Positions 8,129-17,196 of a DNA stretch of 42,598 nucleotides are shown one piece after another (position 1 is the stretch's first letter; the number at the start of each line of letters is the position of its first letter). The stretch comes from an uncultured Bacillota bacterium (GTDB lineage: Bacteria > Bacillota > Clostridia > Oscillospirales > Oscillospiraceae), in NCBI GenBank assembly GCA_947650875.1, contig CANSXE010000009.1:1-42598 (forward strand), in the 5' to 3' direction. The notes beneath the pieces were generated by a model. The model made no database searches and was not told where the DNA came from. It worked only from the letters and a program-made list of their open reading frames with translations. The position numbers and the translations under genes were made by a program.

Positions 8129-8581
8129 CTAATTTAGAAGTTTATGAACCTCGCTGTTGAACTGCTGCGCCAAAAAATTGTCACGCATAATCAAAATACC
8201 GGTATCATCTCCGGCCAAACTGCCTACCATGCCGTCGATGTCCATGGCGTCTAAAGCAGAACATGCGGCGGAAGCCAGGCCGGGCATCGTACGAACCACC
8301 ACAATGTTCTGCGCTACATCTATGGAAAGAACCCCCTCCTTAAAAATATTGCGAAGCCGGGCATCTGTGGTAGAAGACATCTTGCGCTCCGAAATGGCAT
8401 ACCGATATTCACCGGAACTGGTAAGCTCCTTAACCAGGCGCAGCTCTTTGATATCCCGGGAAATGGTCGCCTGGGTTGTTGTAAACCCCCGGGAGCGCAA
8501 TTCCTCCAAAAGCTGTTCCTGCGTGTCAATATCCTTAGTCTGTACAATATTTAAAATCTCACTTTGCCGCACATTCTTCAT
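8129..8581 (-). CDS. argR: Arginine repressor ArgR
   Basis: 150 aa, standard size. The N-terminal winged helix (about 1-70) contains the conserved TTTQATISRDIKELRL recognition region. The C-terminal oligomerisation and arginine-binding domain has the GSLAGDDTGILI segment with the two Asp residues that contact arginine in known ArgR hexamers. It represses arginine biosynthesis and activates catabolism in relatives. Its ATG overlaps the nadK stop (ATGA), so the two are translationally coupled. No arginine genes lie in this window. Confidence 0.97.
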   Translation of the reverse strand: MKNVRQSEILNIVQTKDIDTQEQLLEELRSRGFTTTQATISRDIKELRLVKELTSSGEYRYAISERKMSSTTDARLRNIFKEGVLSIDVAQNIVVVRTMPGLASAACSALDAMDIDGMVGSLAGDDTGILIMRDNFLAQQFNSEVHKLLN

Positions 8582-9450
8582 TGACTCAGCCCTCCCAGTT
8601 TCTGGTTAATGATCTGATAAAAGCTGCGGTCAGCCAGCCGGACCAGTTGGGTAGCTCGCTGAGAACAACCAATTTCCACCCGGTCACCCCCTGTCAACCG
8701 GACCGCTTTTCCACCGTCTACTGACAAGTATAAATACTTTCTATTCCCTCTGGGGAGCTGGACTGTAACCACCCGTTCAGGGGCCAGCACCATAGCACGG
8801 ACCGCCAGCTGGTGGGCACAGACCGGAGTGACAATAATGCTTTTTGAGGTAGGCTCCACAATAGGTCCCCCTGCTGACATGGAGTAGGCCGTGGAGCCGG
8901 TTGGCGTGGCAATAATTACGCCATCCCCTGTAATGGAAGTTACCTTTACACGATCTGCCAGCACCTCCATTTCGGCCACCCTGGCCATAGAGCCCTTGGA
9001 AATGACCGCATCATTAAGGGCAATATCCTGGCTGATAAGCCTGTCCCCCCGGAGCACCTTTACATCCAGCATCATACGCTCCTCGATGGTGTACATTCCG
9101 TGGGCCAGAGGGGCCAACAGAGGTAGTTCACTCCGTTCCAGCTCTGCCATAAAGCCCACGCTGCCCAAATTGATACCCAGAATCGGCACCTTGTGGAGCG
9201 TAGCATCCCGAGCAGCGTGGAGAATGGTGCCGTCCCCGCCAAAGCAGATGAGCAGGTCTGCGGTAGGCAGCTCCTTCTCCAGCAGTGGGAGGGGCAGTTG
9301 TCGGGGCAGGTCCAGTCTGTCCCCCTTTTTCGGTTGGAAAGGCAGGCACATCACCGTCTGAGCGCCGGCGTGCTCCAATATCCGCCTGGCTTCCAGCGCC
9401 ACCCGCAGTCCCTTGTCACGGTAAGGGTTGGAGCTAAGCACAATTTTCAT
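8578..9450 (-). CDS. nadK: NAD kinase
   Basis: 290 aa. Phosphorylates NAD+ to NADP+. The catalytic GGDGT motif is at 71-75, followed by LHAAR and GINLGSVGFMAE. The second conserved block, TGDGVIIATPTGSTAYSMSA (about 174-193), builds the nucleotide pocket. Both ends overlap their neighbours by ATGA, with tlyA upstream and argR downstream. Cytoplasmic enzyme, sole visible source of NADP in the window. Confidence 0.96.
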   Translation of the reverse strand: MKIVLSSNPYRDKGLRVALEARRILEHAGAQTVMCLPFQPKKGDRLDLPRQLPLPLLEKELPTADLLICFGGDGTILHAARDATLHKVPILGINLGSVGFMAELERSELPLLAPLAHGMYTIEERMMLDVKVLRGDRLISQDIALNDAVISKGSMARVAEMEVLADRVKVTSITGDGVIIATPTGSTAYSMSAGGPIVEPTSKSIIVTPVCAHQLAVRAMVLAPERVVTVQLPRGNRKYLYLSVDGGKAVRLTGGDRVEIGCSQRATQLVRLADRSFYQIINQKLGGLSQ

Positions 9451-10259
9451 GGCCCCTCCTCCTTCCAGGCGCTGTGGGACTGTGCTACAAGAGCGCTCAG
9501 ATCCCCCTCATAGGCGGGACCCTCCCCAACTTGAAGATATCCCAAGTACTCAATGTTCCCCTCCGGGCCCTTAATCGGTGAAAAGGTAATATCCTTTACA
9601 GAAAATCCGGCGCCCACAGCGTGGACGAGAAAATGCTCCAGCACCTCCAGATGGACGGCCGGGTCCCGGACCACTCCCTTTTTGCCCACCTTGTCCTTCC
9701 CGGCTTCAAACTGTGGCTTGACTAGGCAGACCGATTCCCCCCCTTCACCCATCAGCGGACGCAGGGCGGGCAAAATCAGACTCAAAGAAATAAAAGAGAC
9801 ATCCACAGAGAAAAAGTCCAAGGGTTCCGGGATATGTTCCGCTGTGAGATATCGGGCGTTAGTACGCTCCATACATATCACCTGGGGATGGGTGCGCAGC
9901 TTCCAATCCAGCTGATTATAGCCCACATCCACAGCATACACCAGTTTCGCTCCATTTTGAAGCATGCAGTCGGTAAAACCGCCGGTAGAAGCGCCAATAT
10001 CGGCGCAAATTTTATCTTGCAGATCAATGGGCCACAGGGACATAGCCTTCTCCAGCTTCAAGCCACCCCGGCTCACATAGCGCAGAGGGTGCTTGGTTCG
10101 CACCTCAACGGTATCATCTTCCCCCAGACCGGCTCCAGCCTTCAGCTGCTTCTGTCCATTGACATAGACCTCCCCAGCCATAATAAGGGCCTGGGCCTTC
10201 TGTCGGCTCTCCGCCAGGCCCAGCTCGGTCATTGCAACGTCAAGTCTCCGTTTGGCCAC
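9447..10259 (-). CDS. tlyA: TlyA-family rRNA methyltransferase
   Basis: 270 aa from the GTG at 10259, preceded by GGAGGTG; an upstream ATG at 10301 would add 14 unlikely residues. An S4 RNA-binding domain (about 1-60, KRRLDVAMTELGLAESRQKA) is followed by an FtsJ-like Rossmann domain with the SAM-binding motif CADIGASTGGFTDCML. The family 2'-O-methylates 16S and 23S rRNA and was once called hemolysin A. The start lies inside the end of dxs, with a 20-base overlap, and the stop overlaps nadK. Order dxs-tlyA-nadK-argR-recN is a classic clostridial and bacillar arrangement. Confidence 0.92.
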   Translation of the reverse strand: MAKRRLDVAMTELGLAESRQKAQALIMAGEVYVNGQKQLKAGAGLGEDDTVEVRTKHPLRYVSRGGLKLEKAMSLWPIDLQDKICADIGASTGGFTDCMLQNGAKLVYAVDVGYNQLDWKLRTHPQVICMERTNARYLTAEHIPEPLDFFSVDVSFISLSLILPALRPLMGEGGESVCLVKPQFEAGKDKVGKKGVVRDPAVHLEVLEHFLVHAVGAGFSVKDITFSPIKGPEGNIEYLGYLQVGEGPAYEGDLSALVAQSHSAWKEEGP

Positions 10260-12102
10260 GGCCCAACACCTCCAGTGCTTTTTCACAGATCCCCTCTCCA
10301 TTCAGAGCCAGATCCCGCTTCAGCAGGACTGACGACCCATGGGGGACAAAACCGTCGCCACAATTGACCAGGGCCATCCTGGCCGGCAGGCCAGCCACCT
10401 CCAGCCGGGCAGCCAGCCGCTGGCCTACACTGCCCCGAGCTGCCTGCTCCTCTGCCACCAGAAGGGCCCCCGTCTTACGGACAGACAGCTCTATCACTTC
10501 TGGTACAAGAGGTGTAAGCTGATTTAACTTTACAACCTCCGCCTGGATGCCCTGCCGTTCCAAAAGGTTAGCAGCCTCCAGAACATCGTTAATCTCCGTA
10601 CCATAGGCCACCAGTGTAATGTCATTTCCCTGGCGCAGGATTGCTGCCGGCTCCTCTCCACTGGTACCCATGTACCGTCCTTCACTCCCGCGGGGGTAGC
10701 GCACTGCCACCGGACCCTCCATGCGGAAGAGTGCACGCTCCAGCATCACCTCCAGCTCGGCAAAGCTGGCAGGGGCCAAAACTGTCATATTGGGTATGGA
10801 ATCCAGGTAAGCCACATCGAAAACGCCGTGGTGGGTCTCGCCGTCGTCCCCTACCAAACCGGCCCGGTCCACCCCCAGCACTACGTGCAGGTTGTCAATG
10901 GCCGTGTCGTGGAGGAGCATATCATAGGCTCGCTGCAAAAAGGTGGAATACACCGCAAAGACAGGAATTGCCCCCTGCTTGGCCATGCCGGCAGCCATTG
11001 CGGCAGCGCAGCCCTCGGCGATACCCACATCAAAAAAGCGGTCGGGAAACCGCTGGGCAAATTTCTCCAGGCCGGTCCCTCCGGTCATGGCGGCGGTAAT
11101 GGCACATACCCGCCTGTCCTGCCCTGCCAGCCTTGCGAGGGTCCGGCCGAAGACGGCAGAAAAATTTTCACCCGGCTCCCGTTTCAGCTTGCCGGTAAGC
11201 GGATCAAAGGGAGCCACACCATGAAATGTGTCCTGGTTCTCTTCCGCAGGGGCAAAGCCTTTTCCCTTTACAGTCTTGACATGGAGCAGCACTGGCTCAT
11301 CAATGTCCTTGGCATACCGCAAAATTTTGGTCAGAAAGGGCAAATTGTGCCCATCCACCGGACCCAGATAGCGAAATCCCATATTTTCAAACATGCTGCA
11401 TGGCAACAGAGACTGTTTCAGCGCCTGTTTGACCTGATGGGTCACCTTATACACCGCGCGGCCCAGGGAGGTAGCGTTCATAATACGGCGGTAGTGCTTT
11501 TTAAAGGTAAGATACTGGGGCTTTAGGCGCTGTCTGGCCAGGTGGTCGGCTACTCCGCCCACATTGGGGGTGATGGACATACCATTGTCGTTGAGGATCA
11601 CCAAAATCTGCTGGCCGCACTTCCCCGCATTAGACAGCCCCTCATAGGCCAGACCACCGGTGAGGGCGCCATCACCGATGAGGGTAATCACCTTGTAGTC
11701 CTCTTCCAGTATAGTTCGGGCCCGGGCCATCCCCAAGGCCACAGCCACAGAATTGGAGGCATGGCCCGCAATAAATGCGTCGTGAACACTCTCAGCCGGT
11801 TTGGGGAAACCGGCCACTCCTCCGTACTGACGCAGGGTGGACAAGGACCGTCCGGTTAGAATTTTGTGGGTGTAGCACTGGTGCCCCACATCGAAGACCA
11901 GCCGGTCTACCGAGGTGTCAAACACTCGATGGAGGGCCACTGTCAGCTCCACCGCCCCCAGGTTGGAGGCCAGATGGCCGCCGGTTTTGGATACATCCTC
12001 CACCAGCTCCCGGCGCAGCCGGGCACACAGCTCCTCCCCCTGCTGATCGGTCAGCTCAGAGAGGATGGGGTTGTATTGTGTTTTTGCTGTGGGTACAGTC
12101 AA
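10240..12102 (-). CDS. dxs: 1-deoxy-D-xylulose-5-phosphate synthase
   Basis: 620 aa. First enzyme of the MEP isoprenoid pathway: pyruvate plus glyceraldehyde-3-phosphate give DXP, using thiamine diphosphate. Visible parts are the DVGHQCYTHKILTGR segment near residue 72, the ThDP motif GDGALTGGLAYEGLSNAG (about 145-162), the transketolase central domain with LGVDRAGLVGDDGETHHG (about 420-437), and a C-terminal domain ending near PHGSS. The start is TTG with GGGGGAGG a few bases upstream. It follows ispA, so two isoprenoid steps are co-expressed. Confidence 0.97.
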   Translation of the reverse strand: MTVPTAKTQYNPILSELTDQQGEELCARLRRELVEDVSKTGGHLASNLGAVELTVALHRVFDTSVDRLVFDVGHQCYTHKILTGRSLSTLRQYGGVAGFPKPAESVHDAFIAGHASNSVAVALGMARARTILEEDYKVITLIGDGALTGGLAYEGLSNAGKCGQQILVILNDNGMSITPNVGGVADHLARQRLKPQYLTFKKHYRRIMNATSLGRAVYKVTHQVKQALKQSLLPCSMFENMGFRYLGPVDGHNLPFLTKILRYAKDIDEPVLLHVKTVKGKGFAPAEENQDTFHGVAPFDPLTGKLKREPGENFSAVFGRTLARLAGQDRRVCAITAAMTGGTGLEKFAQRFPDRFFDVGIAEGCAAAMAAGMAKQGAIPVFAVYSTFLQRAYDMLLHDTAIDNLHVVLGVDRAGLVGDDGETHHGVFDVAYLDSIPNMTVLAPASFAELEVMLERALFRMEGPVAVRYPRGSEGRYMGTSGEEPAAILRQGNDITLVAYGTEINDVLEAANLLERQGIQAEVVKLNQLTPLVPEVIELSVRKTGALLVAEEQAARGSVGQRLAARLEVAGLPARMALVNCGDGFVPHGSSVLLKRDLALNGEGICEKALEVLGRGQTET

Positions 12103-12126
12103 GACGCGATTCCTCCCCCAGTTGGG

Positions 12127-13005
12127 TTATTTTGTCCGCTGGGCCAGGGATTGGGCCAGCCAAATGTGGAACGCAGGTTCTGCAAAGCCGTTAATGGCTT
12201 CAATGGCCTGTGAAGTCAGTTCCCCCACCAGGCCGGCACAGCCCTCCAGGCCTAAGGCAGTGACAAAAGTGCTCTTCTCGTTGACCTGGTCGGACCCCAC
12301 CGGCTTGCCAAGCTCCTCAAAAGAACTGATGACGTCCAGCATGTCATCCCGAATCTGGAACGCCCTGCCCAGTGCCTGGGCGTAGTCCCGCACATGAGTT
12401 CGCTGTTCATCACTGCCTCCGGCGGCGATGCAGCCCAACTCAACAGCTGCGGCGATGAGCGCTCCGGTCTTCAAGCTTTGGAGCAGCTCCAACTCCCTTC
12501 GATTCAGGGCACGGCCTTCACCGGCCATATCCAGCGCCTGCCCTCCCACCATTCCGGCAGAGCCGGCGGCATGGGACAGACACTCCACCGCCGCCACAAT
12601 CCGGTCAGCGGGCAGCCTGGCCTGGGTCAGCTGCCCGAAGGCGGCAGTAAGGAGCGCATCCCCTGCCAGAATGGCGGTGGCTTCCCCGTAGACAATGTGG
12701 TTGGTGGGCCGGCCCCGGCGCAAATCGTCGTTGTCCATAGCGGGCAGATCATCATGGATCAAGGAATAGGTGTGAATCATCTCCACCGCGCAGGCAAAAG
12801 GCAGGGCCGACTCCATCTCTCCACCGCACAGGCGGCAGGTCTCCAAGGTGAGGATGGGACGGATGCGTTTACCCCCCGCCAGCAGGGAGTACTCCATCGC
12901 TTCCTGTAAATCGGCGTAACGTGGCTCCGCAGCAAAGGCTTTTTTCAGATAATCCTCAATCAGGGCCCGGTCCCGGGTCATTCTATCTGTAAAGTTATTT
13001 TCCAT
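12127..13005 (-). CDS. ispA: Geranyl/farnesyl diphosphate synthase
   Basis: 292 aa trans-prenyltransferase. It condenses isopentenyl diphosphate with allylic diphosphates to make GPP/FPP for undecaprenyl phosphate and quinones. The first aspartate-rich motif DDLPAMDNDDLRRGRPTNH starts near residue 84, and the second, QIRDDMLDV, lies near 217. GGKRIRPILTLE near 48 is the isopentenyl diphosphate site. Its ATG starts one base after the xseB stop, so translation is tightly coupled. Confidence 0.95.
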   Translation of the reverse strand: MENNFTDRMTRDRALIEDYLKKAFAAEPRYADLQEAMEYSLLAGGKRIRPILTLETCRLCGGEMESALPFACAVEMIHTYSLIHDDLPAMDNDDLRRGRPTNHIVYGEATAILAGDALLTAAFGQLTQARLPADRIVAAVECLSHAAGSAGMVGGQALDMAGEGRALNRRELELLQSLKTGALIAAAVELGCIAAGGSDEQRTHVRDYAQALGRAFQIRDDMLDVISSFEELGKPVGSDQVNEKSTFVTALGLEGCAGLVGELTSQAIEAINGFAEPAFHIWLAQSLAQRTK

Positions 13006-13006
13006 G

Positions 13007-13243
13007 TCAGTCCTTGCCCTGAAAGGGCTCCTCTATCATTTCTCCGTCTTTTCCGGCTGTGAGCAGCGTTACCTTCTGCTCTGCCGCATCCAGCTGTCTG
13101 GTACACTCCCGCAGCAGCCTGGCTCCCTCCTCAAAGAGGGTCATAGCCTTCTCCAGAGGGGCGTCCCCACGCTCCAGAAGGGACACAATCTCTTCCAGGC
13201 GGGCCATGGAGCTTTCAAAATCCAATTTCTTTTTTGCGGCCAT
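13007..13243 (-). CDS. xseB: Exodeoxyribonuclease VII small subunit
   Basis: 78 aa, normal for XseB. The conserved core FESSMARLEEIVSLLERGDAPLEKAMTLFEEG forms the helical hairpin that binds the large subunit. ExoVII degrades single-stranded DNA. It lies 16 bases behind xseA and just ahead of ispA, with a GGGAG ribosome site. Confidence 0.95.
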   Translation of the reverse strand: MAAKKKLDFESSMARLEEIVSLLERGDAPLEKAMTLFEEGARLLRECTRQLDAAEQKVTLLTAGKDGEMIEEPFQGKD

Positions 13244-13259
13244 TTGTGTTCTCCCTTTC

Positions 13260-14519
13260 TTACAGTACCCGGCAATCTATACTGCCGTCCGATAAGGTCA
13301 ATTCCAGCTTGTCACCAGACGCCACATCCTCTGTGGAAACCACGGCCTTTCCGTCTCCACGCCGGGCGATGGCATAGCCCCGGCCCAGTACCTTCAAGGG
13401 GCTCAGGGCATCCAAAGAAGCAGCCAGGGCGTTAAGCCGCTCCCGGCACTGTGTAACGGTTCGGGCCGCGCTGCCGGGAAAGGCAGCCGACAGCCGGCTC
13501 AGCCGCTCCCGCTGCCCCGCCGAGGAGCTGCGCAGGCCATGGGCCAGGCGGCTGCTTTGAAAATCCAGCAGCAGGCGCTTCTCCCGAAAATAGGAGCCGG
13601 GCTCTGTCATAGGCCGGCTGGCGGCCAGACGGTCCAGCGTCTGGCGATACCGGCTCAGCCGGACAGATATGGTGCGCTCCAGCCGCTCTCCGTTCCCCAG
13701 AAGGGAGACATAAACCTCATTCTGGTCAGGCACTGCCAGCTCTGCGGCGTTAGAGGGAGTAGCCGCCCGCAGGTCGGCCACAAAATCGGCAATTGTTACA
13801 TCAGGCTCATGGCCCACAGCGGAGATAACCGGGATCCCTGAAGCGTAGATGGCCTGGGCTACCACCTCCTCGTTAAAGGCCCACAGGTCCTCCATAGAGC
13901 CGCCCCCCCGGCCGGTGATAATCAAGTCGGCTGCGCCGTTCCAGTTTGCCCACTGAATGGCAGCGGCAATTTCCTGGGGGGCCTCCATCCCCTGGACACG
14001 AACCGGAATGACCTTAATTTCCGCTAACGGCCAGCGGGCCCCTAAAATGCGGATCATATCCCGCACTGCTGCCCCAACCGGTGAGGTAATAAGGGCAATT
14101 TTCCTGGGAAATACTGGAATTTCTTTCTTGCGAGCCGGGTCGAAGAGTCCCTCCCGCGCCAGCTTCTCCTTCAACTGCTCGAAGGCCAGAGCCAGATCCC
14201 CCACTCCCTCGGGGGTGAGCCGGGCGCAGTACATCTGGTACTGACCGTCCCGGGGAAAAACGGTTACCCGGCCGGCAGCGATCACCTGCATCCCATTTTC
14301 CGGCCGGAACCGCAGGGACTGGGCGTCGCTGCGGAACATAACGCACCGCAGGGCCCCCTCCCCGTCCTTCAAGGTAAAATAGTGGTGCCCAGAGGGGTAC
14401 ATCTTGTAGTTGGACAGCTCCCCCCGCACCAGCAGCCGGGAGAGCAGATGGTCCCGGTCCATCATGCTTTTCAGATACTGTCCCACCTGGCTGGGGCTCA
14501 GAATGGCATCCTCTCTCAT
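13260..14519 (-). CDS. xseA: Exodeoxyribonuclease VII large subunit
   Basis: 419 aa from the ATG at 14519, which overlaps the stop of the upstream TsaD-like gene (ATGA). The frame is open further upstream, but those 67 residues are out-of-frame reading of the neighbour. An N-terminal OB fold (about 5-100; SPSQVGQYLKSMMDRD, SGHHYFTLKD) is followed by the catalytic domain (ITSPVGAAVRDMIRIL; GRGGGSMEDLWAFNEE; SAVGHEPDVTIADFVADLRA), then a coiled-coil region and a small C-terminal beta domain (VLGRGYAIA). Works with XseB on single-stranded DNA. Confidence 0.96.
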   Translation of the reverse strand: MREDAILSPSQVGQYLKSMMDRDHLLSRLLVRGELSNYKMYPSGHHYFTLKDGEGALRCVMFRSDAQSLRFRPENGMQVIAAGRVTVFPRDGQYQMYCARLTPEGVGDLALAFEQLKEKLAREGLFDPARKKEIPVFPRKIALITSPVGAAVRDMIRILGARWPLAEIKVIPVRVQGMEAPQEIAAAIQWANWNGAADLIITGRGGGSMEDLWAFNEEVVAQAIYASGIPVISAVGHEPDVTIADFVADLRAATPSNAAELAVPDQNEVYVSLLGNGERLERTISVRLSRYRQTLDRLAASRPMTEPGSYFREKRLLLDFQSSRLAHGLRSSSAGQRERLSRLSAAFPGSAARTVTQCRERLNALAASLDALSPLKVLGRGYAIARRGDGKAVVSTEDVASGDKLELTLSDGSIDCRVL

Positions 14520-15451
14520 GACCGCTCCCCCGCTTTCAGCGCCCGCCAGGTGAGAACCGCCGTCCCCATGGCGTTGTCGGTGGAATACCGGGGCTCGGCA
14601 AAAATGGCCCCACAGAGCTTGGTCAGTCCCGATCGCAGTTGGGAATTGGAGGCCACGCCCCCGGAGCACAGCACCGGCAGGCCGGGGTAACGCCGCTGGG
14701 CCTCCTGGGTGGCGCGCCACACCACGTTGGAAACCGCGTCGATGGCAAAGCGGGCGATGTTCGCCGGTTTTTCCCCCTCCTCCGCCAGGGCCTTCACCTG
14801 GTTCTCCATCCCGGACAGAGAAAATGTAAGGTCTTTTAGCTTTACCCTTGGCTCATAGCAGGCGTCTGCCTGGGCATACAGCCCATCCAGGGCCTTCCCC
14901 GCCGGGAATTGCAGACCAAGCAGTACACCGGTGCGGTCGATAAGCTGTCCGGCGGACAGATCACTGGTGCCGCCGATGATTTCGGCGGTGACAGAGGTCC
15001 CCTCCGGCCTTACCAACAGCAGCTCGGTGGTCCCTCCCGACAGGTGCCAGGCCAGAAAGGGGGCACTGAGGAGGTCCAGCCGCCCGGCGGACCAGGCGGC
15101 GGCGGCCAGGTGTCCCTGCTGGTGGGAGTGGGTATAGAACGGGACGCCCAGGGCGGCGGCGATCCCCCGGCCCTGGCTCTCCCCCGCCAAAAAGCAGGGC
15201 ATATAGGAGCCCTCTACCGCCCTGGGCCGGGTGGAGACCCCTACAGCTTGGATGTCCGGCTCCTCCCTCATCAGCTCCTCCAACAGCCCCGGCAGCTGCT
15301 TCACATGCTGAAACAGAGCGTCGCTCTGCCGCAGGCCCAGCTCGCCGGGACGTACCTCCAACAGGCGACCGAGATTCACCCCCGTCTCCCCGTCAAAGAG
15401 GGCCACGGAGGTGGTGTAGTTGCTGGTGTCCAGCCCCAGAACAGACATCAC
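14516..15451 (-). CDS. TsaD/Kae1-family ASKHA protein (paralogue type)
   Basis: 311 aa, somewhat shorter than true TsaD (about 340). It keeps the family landmarks: LGLDTSNYTTSVAL at the start, the H-x-x-x-H pair His110/His114 (HSHQQGHLAAA), LSGGTTELLLV (TsaD has SGGHT), a glycine-rich SGGVASNSQLR, and STDNAMGTA with Asp292. In TsaD these His and Asp residues bind the catalytic iron for t6A37 tRNA modification. Because Clostridia commonly carry a canonical tsaD elsewhere, and the GGHT motif is altered, I treat this as a paralogue (often labelled peptidase M22). It is coupled to nusB and xseA by ATGA-type overlaps. Confidence 0.8.
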   Translation of the reverse strand: MMSVLGLDTSNYTTSVALFDGETGVNLGRLLEVRPGELGLRQSDALFQHVKQLPGLLEELMREEPDIQAVGVSTRPRAVEGSYMPCFLAGESQGRGIAAALGVPFYTHSHQQGHLAAAAWSAGRLDLLSAPFLAWHLSGGTTELLLVRPEGTSVTAEIIGGTSDLSAGQLIDRTGVLLGLQFPAGKALDGLYAQADACYEPRVKLKDLTFSLSGMENQVKALAEEGEKPANIARFAIDAVSNVVWRATQEAQRRYPGLPVLCSGGVASNSQLRSGLTKLCGAIFAEPRYSTDNAMGTAVLTWRALKAGERS

Positions 15452-15939
15452 GTCTCCTCCTCCGGGACCTTCTTCTCCGGCTTGGGCGGGGTATCCTCAA
15501 ACTCCGTGCGGACAAAGGTGCCCAAAATGCCGTTGACGAAGGATACCACGTCCGCCGGCTCGTACCGCTTGGCGATCTCCACCGCCTCATTGATGGCGGC
15601 GGCGTTGGGGATATCGGGCATGTAGAGCACTTCATACATGGCGGTGCGCATCACAGCCGCCGCCATACGGGGGATGCGCGCAAAGGACCAGCCCACCGAG
15701 TAGCGGCCGATACAGTCGTCCAGCTCCGGCCCGTGGGCGAACACCCCCTGGACCAGCTCCCGTATGTAACGCTCCTGTTTCTCGTTGGGGAACTGCTCGT
15801 ACAGGGGCAGCTCCTCCGCCAGCTCCCGGAACCGCTCGTGGGTCAGTTCGGCGTCCAGCACCTCCTGGGCGCTGCGGGTATCGAAGCCCAGGGTGAAAAT
15901 GATATGAATGGCAATCTCTCTCGCACTGCTTCTTGTCAT
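15448..15939 (-). CDS. nusB: Transcription antitermination protein NusB
   Basis: 163 aa. All-helical NusB fold: SAREIAIHIIFTLGFD at the start, YIRELVQGVFAHGPELD in the middle, and the conserved AAINEAVEIAKRYEPADVVSFVNGILG near 115-142. With NusE (S10) it binds boxA RNA in rRNA leaders and suppresses termination. The C-terminus has a short charged tail. It is first in the long minus-strand block, with AGGAGG eight bases before the ATG. Confidence 0.93.
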   Translation of the reverse strand: MTRSSAREIAIHIIFTLGFDTRSAQEVLDAELTHERFRELAEELPLYEQFPNEKQERYIRELVQGVFAHGPELDDCIGRYSVGWSFARIPRMAAAVMRTAMYEVLYMPDIPNAAAINEAVEIAKRYEPADVVSFVNGILGTFVRTEFEDTPPKPEKKVPEEET

Positions 15940-15981
15940 CAGTACAGCCTCCTAATACAGGTCCATAAACTTTCCTAGAGT

Positions 15982-16010
15982 ATTATATACATGAATATAC
16001 AAAAAGAAAA
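15982..16010 (-). promoter_or_regulatory. Candidate promoter of the nusB-recN block
   Basis: Minus strand: TTTTCT (16005-16010), 17 bases, perfect TATAAT (15982-15987), about 40 bases before nusB. The -35 box is weak. Confidence 0.5.
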
Positions 16011-16077
16011 GCCCCATTTTAAAAAACTTCGCTTAAAATCCTTTGGGCCTGCAAATGCGGGTTCTGAGGGAGAACAG

Positions 16078-16144
16078 CAGGGACGCTTTACACGTCCCTG
16101 TTTTCTGATATAAAAATCAGGGACGCCAAAAAGGCATCCCTGAT
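16078..16144 (-). terminator. Terminator of the SleB-like gene plus a second related hairpin
   Basis: Directly after the SleB-like gene on the minus strand lies a stem ATCAGGGATGCC / GGCGTCCCTGAT (16116-16144) with a T-rich loop and TTTTTA behind it: a good intrinsic terminator. A second hairpin built from the same AGGGACG word lies at 16078-16100 and has TTTTCTG behind it on the plus strand. Confidence 0.8.
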
Positions 16145-16148
16145 CTGT

Positions 16149-17162
16149 TTAGCCGTAGAACTTGTGTCCACCGATAGTGGCGATGTGCCGCTTGTTCCGG
16201 GCGGCCCAGCTGTTTACGCCGGAGTCGAAGAACAGAGCCCCCTTAGTCTCCTCCACCACGCCGCCGTCCATTACCAGCTTGGCGGCAATAGTGCTCTTTT
16301 CCGAGGGCTCCGTGGCAGCCAGCACCCCGGACTTGTAGGTGCTGAACTGGTTTTTCTGGGCCAGCACACCCTCCACTGTGTCAGGGAAAACGGGGTCAGC
16401 CACCCGGTTGAGTACCACATTCCCCACAGCCATTCTGCCCTCCATAGGCTGATTGCCGCTCTCACGGTGGATCACCCTGGAAAGCCAAAACAGGTCGTCC
16501 TGGTTGTAAAAGGCATCACCGCTGAGGATAGCGCCGGAACCGCTGGTAACAGCAGTCAGGCCGGTAGCGGAGTCATAACTCACAGCGGCATCAAAGGCCT
16601 TGGCGATTGTCCGCAGGGGGACGATTACCTGGTTTGCCGGGGAAAGCTGTACCAGTTCAGGCGTATAGAGATACCGGCCGTTGGCCACCACATAGAGCTG
16701 GCCCACCTCGGCGGTCAGCGTCAGCTGATCGGTGACAACCATCGCGGTGGAGCCGTCCCAGGTAATCTGGGCATTGGGGGCCAGCTGACGGGCCATCACA
16801 GACAGGGACACATAGGTAATCCCCTTCTGCATCTCCTTATTCAGCTCCAGGGGAGCCGGCTGGCCATTGATGAGCAGGCTGGGGTCCCCCGCCGGCACAA
16901 CAACAGGGGGCTCTCCCTCACCGGGGGTTTGCTCCTGAGAGGAGTTCTCGCCCTCTGCGGGGTTTTCCCCAGAGGTCTCGTCCTCCGCCTGTTCGGAATT
17001 ATCGTCGGGTAATTGCGCTTCAGTCTCAAGCGCCGCGTCGGTAGAAACGGTGCTCTCCTCCTCTGGCACGAGGGCGGCTGACGGGTCAGGATTGGCGGCA
17101 GCGCCCATCAGGAGGAGCATGGCAAAGACGCTGAGCATAACGGAAATTAGCTTTCGCTTCAT
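16149..17162 (-). CDS. Secreted SleB-like cell-wall hydrolase with a stalk (copper amine oxidase N-like) domain
   Basis: 337 aa from the ATG at 17162 (GGAG eight bases before); a GTG nine bases upstream overlaps that site. Signal peptide: MKRK, a hydrophobic stretch, then cleavage near AANPD. Residues about 30-90 are a disordered linker rich in Glu, Ser, Pro and Thr. Residues about 92-200 (PSLLINGQPAPL, ITYVSLSVMARQLAPN, QVIVPLRTIAKAFDA) match the stalk domain of clostridial surface proteins. The C-terminal domain (about 215-337: FWLSRVIHRESGNQPMEG, MAVGNVVLNRV, and a GHKFYG end) is Hydrolase_2/SleB, a lytic transglycosylase-type enzyme of spore cortex germination or wall turnover. Monocistronic, with a terminator behind it. 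Confidence 0.9.
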   Translation of the reverse strand: MKRKLISVMLSVFAMLLLMGAAANPDPSAALVPEEESTVSTDAALETEAQLPDDNSEQAEDETSGENPAEGENSSQEQTPGEGEPPVVVPAGDPSLLINGQPAPLELNKEMQKGITYVSLSVMARQLAPNAQITWDGSTAMVVTDQLTLTAEVGQLYVVANGRYLYTPELVQLSPANQVIVPLRTIAKAFDAAVSYDSATGLTAVTSGSGAILSGDAFYNQDDLFWLSRVIHRESGNQPMEGRMAVGNVVLNRVADPVFPDTVEGVLAQKNQFSTYKSGVLAATEPSEKSTIAAKLVMDGGVVEETKGALFFDSGVNSWAARNKRHIATIGGHKFYG

Positions 17163-17196
17163 TGTCTGCACTCCTTTTGGATTGAAGTTATGTCAA

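Noticed and set aside
14520-14720. N-terminal extension of xseA (67 codons)
   Set aside because: It reads the TsaD-like gene in another frame; the XseA OB fold starts at the ATG at 14519.
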